A DNA stretch of 64,000 nucleotides from Donghicola mangrovi (GTDB lineage: Bacteria; Pseudomonadota; Alphaproteobacteria; Rhodobacterales; Rhodobacteraceae), in NCBI RefSeq assembly GCF_013377535.1, contig NZ_JABCJE010000002.1, positions 124,001 through 188,000 on the forward strand. The letters run 5' to 3'. Each line of letters opens with the position of its first letter. Position 1 is the stretch's first letter. Positions 56,553-64,000 of the stretch are shown in pieces. The position numbers were made by a program, and so were the translations under genes. Below the pieces are notes generated by a model that saw only the letters and a list, made by a program, of their open reading frames with translations, was not told the DNA's origin and made no database searches.

Positions 56553-57421
56553 GTTGTCTGGTGCGTGGCCTTGTTCTCGCGGTACCAGACATAAAGTCCG
56601 GCGGTCACGATCACAAGCGCACCGATGACAGTTGTGGTGTCCGGATACTCTCCGAAAATCACGATTCCCCAAAAGGTTGCGAAAATAATCCCTACATATA
56701 CGAAGGGGGCGACCACGGCGGCCTCGGCTAAGGTGAAGGCCTTGATGATCAAGAGCTGCCCGCCAGTTCCCAGAATGGCGACGCCCGCCATGCCCACCAG
56801 CTGCAGCGCCGTGGGGGTGGTCCAGTTGAACGGGATCAGGCAGGTCATGACCGAGGTGCCGAAAAGACCGGTGTAAGTCATTGTTGTCCAGATGCTTTCG
56901 CTGGAGCCCACGAAACGGGTCGCCAGCGCATAGCCCGCGAACGAAAACGCGCCCATCAAGGGCAGCAGCGCCGCAGGGGTAAAGACCGCAGCCCCCGGAC
57001 GGATCACGATCAGCGCGCCAGCCAGTGCGACCAGAATGCCCATCATCCGGCGCGGTCCGATGCTTTCGCGCAGGAACAGCGCGGCCCCAAGGGTGATCAG
57101 CACAGGGTTCAGGTCCATCAGCGCGGTCGCCTCGGCCAGCCCGATATAGGCGAGGCTGGAGAAGAACAGCCCGGTCGAGCATAGCTGCATCACCGACCGC
57201 ATCGCCTGAATCTTAGGGTACTTCGACCGCAGGATCGTGCGCCGGTTCGGCCATGTGATCGCCAGTACGATCAGGGTCTGGCCAACGTAACGGCTCCAGA
57301 CCACCTGAACGGTGCCCAGTTCGGGGGTCAGCAACTTGGCCAGCGCATCCATCGAGGAAAAGCACATGACCGTCAGGATCATACACAGGATGCCCCGTGT
57401 GGTCTGCGAAAGTGTGTTCAT
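56549..57421 (-). CDS. EamA-family permease
   Basis: 290-residue inner-membrane protein with ten predicted helices arranged as two EamA repeats (about 8-140 and 150-285). Recognisable segments are RGILCMILTVMCFSSMDALAKLL, LGLAEATALMDLNPVLITLGA-like sequence and AFTLAEAAVVAPFVY. The substrate is unknown. It is coupled to the LpxL-like gene downstream; whether the two share a pathway is not shown. Confidence 0.9.
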   Translation of the reverse strand: MNTLSQTTRGILCMILTVMCFSSMDALAKLLTPELGTVQVVWSRYVGQTLIVLAITWPNRRTILRSKYPKIQAMRSVMQLCSTGLFFSSLAYIGLAEATALMDLNPVLITLGAALFLRESIGPRRMMGILVALAGALIVIRPGAAVFTPAALLPLMGAFSFAGYALATRFVGSSESIWTTMTYTGLFGTSVMTCLIPFNWTTPTALQLVGMAGVAILGTGGQLLIIKAFTLAEAAVVAPFVYVGIIFATFWGIVIFGEYPDTTTVIGALVIVTAGLYVWYRENKATHQTT

Positions 57422-57487
57422 GGGCCAAGTGGTATGACCAGTCCGCGAGTCTGTCCAGCGCCCTTACACGGCAGGGCTGCAAAAGCG

Positions 57488-58543
57488 CTAGTCCTCGGGG
57501 GTGGGGATAGGCAGCAACTCCAGCGTGTCCTCGGATTGCATCTGGCGGACGGTGCGGATGACATTGGACATCGCGGCCTCGGTCGTGGAGGTGTCGGCGG
57601 TGGTGCGTTCGCGGGCGGCGGTGCGCAGCTGGTCGGACAGGCGTTTGGACATGTTCGACAGCAGGAATTCCCACGTGGCGATGTCGCCCTCGGCCGTGGC
57701 GCCAGAGATGATGGCGGTGATATCCTCGTCCCCGACGGTGCGGACCAGCGTCGGCGCATCCAGCGGTTTGAGCCTGTGGCGCAGGTCTGCAAAGGTCAGG
57801 ATGACCCCGCGCAGGGCTCGGGCAAAATCGGCGTCATCCTGATCGATGCCCGTCAACACCGTGTCGCGGGTCAGGGCGTTCGAAATGTCCAGAATTTCCC
57901 CCAGACGGTTCGCAGGCGGTTTGACGAATTCGCGGGGCGGGGCCTGATCGATCTGCGTCGCAAGGGAGACACCTATGCGGTAAACGGCCTCTGGCGTGAC
58001 TTGTTCGGTGCGTGACACGGCAAAGGCCACGCGGCGGGCCTGATCCCCCGGCATTCGCGCCAGTAGGCTGGCGGCCTTGTCCGTGGGCAGCTTGGACAGC
58101 AGCACTGCGGACACCTCCAGACTTTCGCGTTCAAAGAACCCCAGCAGGGTGTCCGAATCCAGCGCGGCCAAGCGCGCCCATGCGTCACCCTTTTGCCGAA
58201 CGCCGGCCTCTCGGCGCAGGCGGGCGGCGGTTTCGGGGCTGAGCCGTCCGTCCAGCGTTTCCAGCGCACCGGCCAACCCGTCGGGAAAGGCCAGTCCGAC
58301 CTGCTCCAACTCGGACGCGAACTCCCCCAGAACATCCGCCAAGGTGTCTCTGTCGATATACCGCAGTTGCCCCATGGCCTGCGTCAGATCCTGCTGCAAT
58401 TCCTCTGGCAGGTCGGTCAGGGGGATGTCGGCCCCCTCGGACAGCAGGAAACGCACGATGATCGCGGCCTTGTGCCGACGCATCAGGGGCGCGGCAGCGG
58501 GGCGTTGGACAGGGGTGATACGGGCAAGGGGCTGGCTGGTCAT
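57488..58543 (-). CDS. FliG-like protein without flagellar context
   Basis: 351-residue protein resembling the flagellar rotor protein FliG over its whole length. The N-terminal region (about 20-110) has RHKAAIIVRFLLSEG; the middle domain (about 125-197) has LLSKLPTDKAASLLARMP and RTEQVTPEAVYRIG; the C-terminal domain (about 213-335) has NRLGEILDISNALTRDTVL, ILTFADL and the hallmark FLLSNMSKR (293-301). The EHPQ signature of the middle domain is replaced by ESLE (140-143). GAGGAAG precedes the ATG. No other flagellar gene is in the window. It may be a divergent second FliG; function is uncertain. Confidence 0.8.
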   Translation of the reverse strand: MTSQPLARITPVQRPAAAPLMRRHKAAIIVRFLLSEGADIPLTDLPEELQQDLTQAMGQLRYIDRDTLADVLGEFASELEQVGLAFPDGLAGALETLDGRLSPETAARLRREAGVRQKGDAWARLAALDSDTLLGFFERESLEVSAVLLSKLPTDKAASLLARMPGDQARRVAFAVSRTEQVTPEAVYRIGVSLATQIDQAPPREFVKPPANRLGEILDISNALTRDTVLTGIDQDDADFARALRGVILTFADLRHRLKPLDAPTLVRTVGDEDITAIISGATAEGDIATWEFLLSNMSKRLSDQLRTAARERTTADTSTTEAAMSNVIRTVRQMQSEDTLELLPIPTPED

Positions 58544-58618
58544 GTCTTCCTCTTTGGCAGGGGCAGACTAGACAGGCAGAGGTGAAGAAACATTTACCCT
58601 GACAGGGAAAATACCGGA

Positions 58619-59203
58619 TTAGGGCAGGTTCGGCGCCAAGGGCTTGTGCCCGGACGACCGGATCGGCGGGATCAGCGCGGACAGGGTCTGGCGCGCCATG
58701 TGGGACACGCCGCGCTGACCGTCGAGCCGCAGCACGGGCAGGCCCATCTGATCCAGCCAGTTATTGTGGCACGTCAGGCTGCGGCCCTTGGAACAGGGAT
58801 CATCATAGCGGCTGGCCCAACCCATAAAGCATTCGTGGATCAGGTACATATCGCCGCCCTCGGCGATGCGGCTGCCATAGCGGCGGGTTTCGCGGGCCTT
58901 CAGCCGGTGCATCCGCAGGTCGTGGGGCGTGTAGACAAAGATCACCAGATCGGCGTCCTGCACCAACTCCTCGCCCCAGCCCATCAGGCTGCCCGCCACG
59001 ATCCAGCCACCCGCGGGCTGCGCGGCACGCATCATATCCAGCCGTTCGGGGACGGTGCGCTTTTCGGTAAAGGGAACCTTGGTGGGTTTCCAATAATAGT
59101 CGTCGGTGTCCAGCAGGGGCAGATCGAGTTCCCGGGCCAGTTTCTGCCCGAGGGTCGAGACACCTGCACCGGCCGCGCCGGTAATGTGAATTCGATAGCC
59201 CAT
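58619..59203 (-). CDS. P-loop kinase-like protein lacking the Walker lysine
   Basis: 194-residue protein similar to small nucleotide kinases (adenylate/shikimate kinase fold). It opens with IHITGAAGAGVSTLGQKLA, where the P-loop GxxxxGK[ST] is changed: residue 15 is Val instead of Lys. A lid-like segment (LKARETRRYG), WIVAGSLMGWG and LVIFVYTPHDLR strands fit the fold. Ligand and activity are unknown. It lies between the purB terminator and the FliG-like gene, in the same direction. Confidence 0.75.
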   Translation of the reverse strand: MGYRIHITGAAGAGVSTLGQKLARELDLPLLDTDDYYWKPTKVPFTEKRTVPERLDMMRAAQPAGGWIVAGSLMGWGEELVQDADLVIFVYTPHDLRMHRLKARETRRYGSRIAEGGDMYLIHECFMGWASRYDDPCSKGRSLTCHNNWLDQMGLPVLRLDGQRGVSHMARQTLSALIPPIRSSGHKPLAPNLP

Positions 59204-59355
59204 GCCGGTTGCTCCAGCTGCGACAGGGCAAGGGGGAAACAGGCCCTAATCGTCACAAAAAAGTATGGCTTCCTACACGAAAGGTTAACGAAGCATTACC
59301 GAGTCGGGCAAGAGTGCTTTTGCACCTGCAGCAAAATATTAGTTGACCATGCATT

Positions 59356-59389
59356 AAAAAATCCGCCGCAGGCTGGCTGCGGCGGATTT
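59356..59389 (-). terminator. Rho-independent terminator of purB
   Basis: A 13-base perfect stem (59359-59371 with 59377-59389) with a 5-base loop; on the minus strand it is followed by a run of T (the A-run at 59356-59361 of the plus strand). Confidence 0.9.
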
Positions 59390-59415
59390 GGAATTTTACC
59401 AGTGATGGCGGGGAC

Positions 59416-60723
59416 TTATGCCTCGCCGAACACGCGGCGGAAGATGGTGTCCACGTGCTTGGTGTGGTACTCCATGTCGAATTTGGCGTTAATGCCGTCT
59501 TCGCCAAGGGCCGCAACCACCTCTGCGTCCGACAGGAGCAGTTCGCGGAAGTCAACGCGGTCTTCCCATACCTTCAGGGCATTGCGCTGAACCATCGAGT
59601 ACGCGTCTTCACGCGAAACACCAGCTTGGGTCAGAGCCAGCAGAACGCGCTGCGACATGACCAGACCGGGGAACTTGTTCATGTTGTCCAGCATGTTCTG
59701 GGGGAACACGAGCATCTTGTCGATCACGCTGGTCAGACGGGCCAGAGCGAAGTCGAGAGTGATGGTCACATCGGGGCCAATCGCGCGCTCGACCGACGAG
59801 TGCGAAATGTCACGCTCGTGCCACAGAGCGACGTTTTCCATCGCGGGGACAACGGCCATGCGCACCAGACGGGCCAGACCGGTCAGGTTCTCGGTCAGAA
59901 CGGGGTTCTTCTTGTGGGGCATCGCCGACGAGCCCTTCTGGCCCATCGAGAAGAATTCCGCGCCTTCCAGCACTTCGGTACGCTGCATGTGGCGGATTTC
60001 GATGGCGACGTTCTCGATCGACGAGGCGATGACGCCGAGGGTCGCAAAGAACATCGCGTGACGGTCGCGGGGGATGACCTGAGTGCTGATGGGCTCGGGC
60101 TTGAGGCCCAGCTTTTCACAGACATGCTCTTCGACGCGGGGGTCGATGTTGGCAAAGGTGCCAACCGCGCCCGAGATCGCGCCGGTTGCGATTTCTTCGC
60201 GGGCGGCTTTCAGACGGGTCAGGTTGCGGTCCATTTCCGCGTAGAAGCGGGCAAAGGTCAGACCCATGGTGGTGGGCTCTGCGTGGATGCCGTGGCTGCG
60301 GCCGACGCGCACGGTGTTCTTGTGCTCCATCGCGCGTTTTTTCAGGGCGGCCAGCAGGCCTTCCATGTCGGCGATCAGGATGTCGGACGCGCGCACCAGC
60401 TGCACGTTCAGGCAGGTGTCCAGAACGTCGGACGAGGTCATGCCCTGGTGAACAAAGCGGGCCTCTTCGGAACCGACATGCTCGGCCAGGTGGGTCAGGA
60501 ACGCGATGACGTCGTGCTTGGTGACGGCTTCGATCTCGTCGATGCGGGCTACGTCGAACTCGACGTCTTTGGCTTTCCAGACGGCGTCGGCGTTTTCCTG
60601 CGGGATCACACCCAGAGCGGCCTGTGCGTCACAGGCGTGGGCCTCGATCTCGTACCAGATTTTGAACTTGGTTGCGGGCTCCCAGATCTGGGTCATCTCG
60701 GGGCGGGAATAGCGGGGGATCAT
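59416..60723 (-). CDS. purB: adenylosuccinate lyase
   Basis: 435-residue enzyme acting twice in purine synthesis: it splits SAICAR and adenylosuccinate with release of fumarate. The fumarase/aspartase superfamily signature GSSAMPHKKNP (about 263-273), with HQGMTSSDVLDTCL and VGRSHGIHAEPTTMG, marks the active site. The length is normal. It follows the hydrolase-OsmC gene by 83 bases and ends at a strong terminator. Confidence 0.97.
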   Translation of the reverse strand: MIPRYSRPEMTQIWEPATKFKIWYEIEAHACDAQAALGVIPQENADAVWKAKDVEFDVARIDEIEAVTKHDVIAFLTHLAEHVGSEEARFVHQGMTSSDVLDTCLNVQLVRASDILIADMEGLLAALKKRAMEHKNTVRVGRSHGIHAEPTTMGLTFARFYAEMDRNLTRLKAAREEIATGAISGAVGTFANIDPRVEEHVCEKLGLKPEPISTQVIPRDRHAMFFATLGVIASSIENVAIEIRHMQRTEVLEGAEFFSMGQKGSSAMPHKKNPVLTENLTGLARLVRMAVVPAMENVALWHERDISHSSVERAIGPDVTITLDFALARLTSVIDKMLVFPQNMLDNMNKFPGLVMSQRVLLALTQAGVSREDAYSMVQRNALKVWEDRVDFRELLLSDAEVVAALGEDGINAKFDMEYHTKHVDTIFRRVFGEA

Positions 60724-60806
60724 CGGCTGGCCCTTTGTCTAAGTGTGTCAGTTGCGCGCGTCATAGACGGATGCGCGCAAATGGACAAGTCAGCCAGCGT
60801 TTGACG

Positions 60807-62030
60807 CTATTTCTCCATCAGATGGGTTTCCACCACCGAGGTCTGCTTCAAGGTGTCATGCACGGGGCATTTGTCCGCAATCTGCAGCAGGCGGTCGCGC
60901 TGTTCCTCGGTCAGGTCGCCCAATAGGGTGATCTCGCGGATAAAGCGGTCCACGCCCTTGTGCGGCATCGTCGGCATCGAGGCGTCCTGCGCGTGCACCT
61001 TGTCGTGGCGCACATCGACGCGGATGTGGCGCAGGGGCCAGTTCTTGCGCCGCGCGTACATGCGGATGGTCATGGAGGTACAAGCTCCCAGACCCGCCGA
61101 CAGGAAGCCATAGGGCGACATGCCCTGATCGGTGCCGCCATAAGCCTCTGGCTCATCTGCCAGAACGTGGTGGCGGGGGCCAGCCTGCACATCGTTCAGA
61201 AAGCCGCTGGGATCGGCTTCGGAGACGCGGATGATCCCTTCGGGGGCGCCAATGGGCGGCGCGGGCGGGCGCAGTTCCAGATAGCGTTCGGCCCAAGCGG
61301 TGATCATGCCTGCCGCGTATTCGGCGTCACGGGGATCGGTCAGCAGGTGGTCGGCGGTGTCGAGGGTGACATAGCTTTTGGGGTGCTTGGCGTGCTTGAA
61401 AATCTCGGTGGCGTTCGACAGGGCGACCACTTCGTCGCGGGGTGCGTGCAGAACCAGCAGCGCCTTGTCCAGATTGGCGATCCGGTCGGTCAGGCTGGTG
61501 CCCGACACATCGCGCACGAAATCCGCGCCGATTCGCACCGCGCGGTCCCCGATCAGCACCTCGGCGGCACCATCGGCAGAGATGGCGGGCAGGGCGTCGG
61601 CGAACTGTTCGACCACCATGTGGGGGCTGGCAGGCGCCCCGATGGTGGCAATCGCCTTGACCGAAGGGACGCGGTTCGCAGCGGCCAAAACCGCGGTGCC
61701 CCCCAGCGAGTGACCAACCAGCAGGCTGGGGGCCATGCCGCGTTCGGTCAGGAATTCGCAGGCGGCAACCAGATCATCGGTATTGCTGGAAAAGGTGGTC
61801 TCGGCAAAGTCGCCTTCGGACCCACCCAGACCGGTGAAATCGAACCGCAGGACGGCAATCCCCGCGGCGGCCAGACGGCGGGAAATCCGCGTCGCGGCCA
61901 GACTGTCTTTGGTGCAGGTGAAGCAGTGGGCAAAAACGGCAGTCGCCAGCACTGGTCCACCCGGTTGCTCCAGTCGCGCGGCTAGGGTGTTTCCCCCGTG
62001 TCCGGCGAATGTGATGCGTTCGGTTGGCAT
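60807..62030 (-). CDS. alpha/beta hydrolase fused to OsmC domain
   Basis: 407-residue fusion. Residues 1-255 are an alpha/beta hydrolase with Ser108 in GHSLGG, Asp198 in APRDE and His228 in TADHLL as a plausible triad. Residues about 265-405 are an OsmC/Ohr-type domain with two cysteines, Cys317 (GLGACTSMTI) and Cys388 (KCPVHDTL), the pair that reduces organic peroxides in that family. A link between ester cleavage and peroxide detoxification is suggested by the fusion, which also exists in other proteobacteria. The substrate is unknown. Confidence 0.92.
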   Translation of the reverse strand: MPTERITFAGHGGNTLAARLEQPGGPVLATAVFAHCFTCTKDSLAATRISRRLAAAGIAVLRFDFTGLGGSEGDFAETTFSSNTDDLVAACEFLTERGMAPSLLVGHSLGGTAVLAAANRVPSVKAIATIGAPASPHMVVEQFADALPAISADGAAEVLIGDRAVRIGADFVRDVSGTSLTDRIANLDKALLVLHAPRDEVVALSNATEIFKHAKHPKSYVTLDTADHLLTDPRDAEYAAGMITAWAERYLELRPPAPPIGAPEGIIRVSEADPSGFLNDVQAGPRHHVLADEPEAYGGTDQGMSPYGFLSAGLGACTSMTIRMYARRKNWPLRHIRVDVRHDKVHAQDASMPTMPHKGVDRFIREITLLGDLTEEQRDRLLQIADKCPVHDTLKQTSVVETHLMEK

Positions 62031-62169
62031 TGATCATCCCCAAGTGTTTCCCTGTAGCTGTGGCAAAACGGGCGGACGGGCAAGGGCTTTGACACACGCC
62101 TATCGCAAGGGTGATCGTTTGGCACTGAAACGGATGCACATGGGGACAGGCTGCGCTAGCGTAACAGGC

Positions 62170-62916
62170 ATGTCAGAGCCGATCCTTCATTCCGCGATTC
62201 CCTACGAAATCCGCCACAGCCTGCCCGGCACCCAGCCCGTTGCGGACGACGACTGGCTGTGGGTCGACGAGATGTACGCGCCCCAGATGGCTTACCGCGA
62301 TTGGCTGATCGCGGACCGGCCCGATGTGGTCCACCGGATGGGCGCAGGCAGCGAGGATGCGGCGCAAGAGCTGCTGTCAATGTCGCTTGATAAGCTACGG
62401 AACAGAAATGATTTTTCTGTATCTGCGGGGCAGGTGGTGCGGCCCGACGGAGTGGCCGTTCCCATTGATCCCGAGCAGCCCTTGGTGACTTTGGGGCGGA
62501 TCGCTCAGGCGGATTACTGCATCCTTCAGCGGCCCGAAGGCAGCGACGAACACCTGCTGACAGCGGCCATTCTGTGCTTTCCCTCCAGCTGGATGCTGGC
62601 GGAAAAAGCGGGGCGTCCCCTGACCGCGATCCACATCCCCGTGCCCCAGTATGACGAGGGGATCGCACGCCGCGTGCAGAGGCTGTTTGACGGGGTTCAG
62701 GTGGGGCGGCCCCTGTGGCGGGCCAACAGCCTCTGGCACGGGTTTCCCGACCTGCATCAACCCAAATCCGAGAGCCTGCCACGCCGAAGCTATGGCCCTG
62801 ACGCCCCCTATTTCCGGTCAGAGCGTCAGGTGATCATGCGGTTGCCGGAAACGCGGGCCGTGGTGTTTTCGATCCACACCTTTGTGACCCGCAATCCCGG
62901 AGCGGTTAGCGCATAA
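62170..62916 (+). CDS. DUF3445 haem-dependent oxidative N-demethylase-like protein
   Basis: 248-residue protein of the DUF3445 family, which includes the haem-binding subunit of dimethylamine-type oxidative N-demethylases. HSAIPYEIRHSLPGTQPV near the start, ILCFPSSWMLAEKAGRPLTAIHIPVP and the C-terminal RLPETRAVVFSIHTFVTR are family segments. ATG 62170 follows ACAGG; in-frame codons further upstream lack family features. The reductase subunits are not present, so the activity is inferred only. The end overlaps the lytic transglycosylase gene by 11 bases. Confidence 0.87.
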   Translation: MSEPILHSAIPYEIRHSLPGTQPVADDDWLWVDEMYAPQMAYRDWLIADRPDVVHRMGAGSEDAAQELLSMSLDKLRNRNDFSVSAGQVVRPDGVAVPIDPEQPLVTLGRIAQADYCILQRPEGSDEHLLTAAILCFPSSWMLAEKAGRPLTAIHIPVPQYDEGIARRVQRLFDGVQVGRPLWRANSLWHGFPDLHQPKSESLPRRSYGPDAPYFRSERQVIMRLPETRAVVFSIHTFVTRNPGAVSA

Positions 62917-63703
62917 TCTCGCTGCCCATGATGGCGATGGCCTGCTGATAGACCTTGGCGGCGTTCCATTCCTTGATGACCGCAAAGTTGGGCTGACCTT
63001 CCAGAAAGCCCGCCCCCGCGCGCCAGCCCTTGGAGGCCAGGAAATTCGCGGTCGAGGCCAGCGCATCGGACTGGTTGTAAAAGTCCACACGCCCGTTGCC
63101 ATCCACATCCACCCCGTAGCGCAGGGCGTTGCCCGGCAGGAACTGGGTGTGCCCAAGCTCTCCGTGTTTGGCGCCTTTGGTGGCGTTGGTGATGGAGCCC
63201 ATGTCCACCAGTTTCAGTGCGCCAAGGGCGTGGGGGACAAAGAAATCACTGCGGCGGCAGTCATAGGCCAGCGTGGTGATCGCCGAGACCACAGGCGTAT
63301 CGCCCATAAAGCCGCCAAAGCCGGTCTCCATCCCGTGGATCGCGATGATCACGCCCGCAGGCACGCCGTAACGCTGCTCTAGCGCGTTATAGAAGGCGCG
63401 GTCGCGGGCCAGACGTTTGCGGCCCTGCGCGATGATGGTGGCGCTGCCGCGCACCTGCATGAACTTATCAAGGCTGTACTTGAAGCTCTTCTGGTTGCGG
63501 TCCGCGTTGATCGTGGTCTGGGAATATTGTGCATTGGCAAGGGCTTGCAGACCTGCCGCGCCCACGCCATTGCGCTGGGCTGTGCGGGCAAAGTCGGCCT
63601 TCCACTGGTTGAAACCGCTGGCGTTGTTCCCGCAGGCCGCCCCTGCGGCCGAGCCACACAATACGCCGATCAGGGCCAGAACGGCCGGTGTAGAAAATCG
63701 CAT
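62906..63703 (-). CDS. lytic murein transglycosylase, MltB-like
   Basis: 265-residue periplasmic enzyme that cleaves peptidoglycan to 1,6-anhydro products. It has a signal peptide (cleavage near AAGAAC, about 23), the catalytic glutamate Glu126 in IHGMETGFGGFMG, then KHGELGHTQFLP and the EF-like YGVDVDGNGRVDFYN. The length fits the short MltB forms that lack the C-terminal peptidoglycan-binding domain. Confidence 0.92.
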   Translation of the reverse strand: MRFSTPAVLALIGVLCGSAAGAACGNNASGFNQWKADFARTAQRNGVGAAGLQALANAQYSQTTINADRNQKSFKYSLDKFMQVRGSATIIAQGRKRLARDRAFYNALEQRYGVPAGVIIAIHGMETGFGGFMGDTPVVSAITTLAYDCRRSDFFVPHALGALKLVDMGSITNATKGAKHGELGHTQFLPGNALRYGVDVDGNGRVDFYNQSDALASTANFLASKGWRAGAGFLEGQPNFAVIKEWNAAKVYQQAIAIMGSEIMR

Positions 63704-63783
63704 GATGAAACCTGATGGTGTTGAAACAAGGGCAGGCTAATCGCTAATGCCGCAGGCTCCAAGCGTTCCAAACCATTCAGGCC

Positions 63784-63816
63784 AAAGAAAAAGGGCGCCC
63801 GTTGCGGGGCGCCCTT
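63784..63816 (-). terminator. terminator of glnA
   Basis: AAGGGCGCCC (63791-63800) pairs with GGGCGCCCTT (63807-63816) around a 6-base loop; on the minus strand it is followed by TTTCTTT. Confidence 0.85.
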
Positions 63817-63840
63817 CTGTGCAAAATCCCGAATGGGAAA

Positions 63841-64000
63841 TTAGCAGCTGTAGTACATCTTGTACTCGACGGGGTGAGGAGTGTGCTCGTAGGTGTACAC
63901 TTCTTCCATCTTCAGGTCGATGTAGCCTTCAATCTGGTCTTTGGTGAACACGTCACCGGCCAGCAGGTAGTCCATATCGGCCTTCAGTTCGTCCAGTGCT
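63841..64000 (-). CDS. glnA: glutamine synthetase, C-terminal fragment
   Basis: Only the last 52 codons are inside the window; the gene continues past base 64000. The encoded end, with LDELKADMDYLLAGDVFT, YIDLKMEEVY and the terminal HPVEYKMYYSC, matches the carboxyl end of type I glutamine synthetase (usual end HPVEFxxYYS). The adenylylation site is outside the window. The enzyme makes glutamine from glutamate and ammonia. Confidence 0.92.
   Translation of the reverse strand, partial: ALDELKADMDYLLAGDVFTKDQIEGYIDLKMEEVYTYEHTPHPVEYKMYYSC

Overview
The window reads as a chromosomal stretch from an alphaproteobacterium of the Rhodobacteraceae/Roseobacter group. The support is a high-GC genome with dense operons, a C4-pathway 5-aminolevulinate synthase (lysine 248, as in Rhodobacter HemA), an NDUFA12-type complex I accessory subunit, a soxABCDEF thiosulfate-oxidation run, a heterotetrameric sarcosine oxidase operon, and gene orders such as accBC next to aat/NDUFA12 and yfgM-bamB-der. 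No rRNA, tRNA, CRISPR array, phage, transposase or integrase was found. The genus cannot be fixed from the sequence alone.

Layout. 1-7205: 3' part of a sulfur-oxidation operon (soxA, soxB, soxC, soxD, soxE, soxF), ending in a hairpin. 7227-9693: hemA, convergent with an unusual photolyase-like gene. 9881-11980: clpP-clpX. 12025-13656: RidA, NDUFA12, MlaD and DUF2155 genes. 13593-17013 (minus): rutR-like regulator, accB, accC and aat. 17149-19084 (minus): ccmI, ruvX and a DUF1289 gene with overlapping start and stop codons. 19284-25014: sarcosine oxidase beta, a small membrane protein, then delta, alpha and gamma. 25052-33010: Nudix, sodB, rarD, a LOG-type hydrolase, a LysM protein, an Atm1-like ABC exporter and a GMC oxidoreductase. 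33075-37999 (minus): an RND efflux pump with its adaptor. 38247-41776: yfgM-like, bamB, der. 41876-43654 (minus): a small membrane protein and serS. 44135-45499: an RTX repeat protein. 45636-51875: yajC, secD, secF, a Mth938-like gene, then ccmA, B, C, D and G. 51979-64000: acnA, a DUF1223 protein, an LpxL-like acyltransferase, an EamA permease, a FliG-like protein, a P-loop kinase-like protein, purB, a hydrolase-OsmC fusion, a DUF3445 haem oxidase, a lytic transglycosylase and the 3' end of glnA.

How the parts fit. SoxABCDEF would oxidise thiosulfate in the periplasm and pass electrons to c-type cytochromes. CcmI and CcmABCDG attach haem to those cytochromes, and HemA starts haem synthesis. 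Sarcosine oxidase fits use of methylated amines and glycine betaine, common in marine roseobacters. YfgM/BamB, MlaD, YajC/SecD/SecF, the acyltransferase and the lytic transglycosylase serve envelope biogenesis.

Most unusual observations: a photolyase-like protein whose two domains appear to be in swapped order (8467-9693); a dispersed intergenic element with a GAGTATTT core, five copies, which in its clearest copy supplies a U-rich tail to terminators on both strands; a FliG-like protein with no flagellar neighbours; a codon-usage break inside soxE; repeated operator-like sites upstream of the sarcosine oxidase operon; and several convergent gene pairs whose coding ends overlap. No complete new defence or biosynthetic system was recognised.
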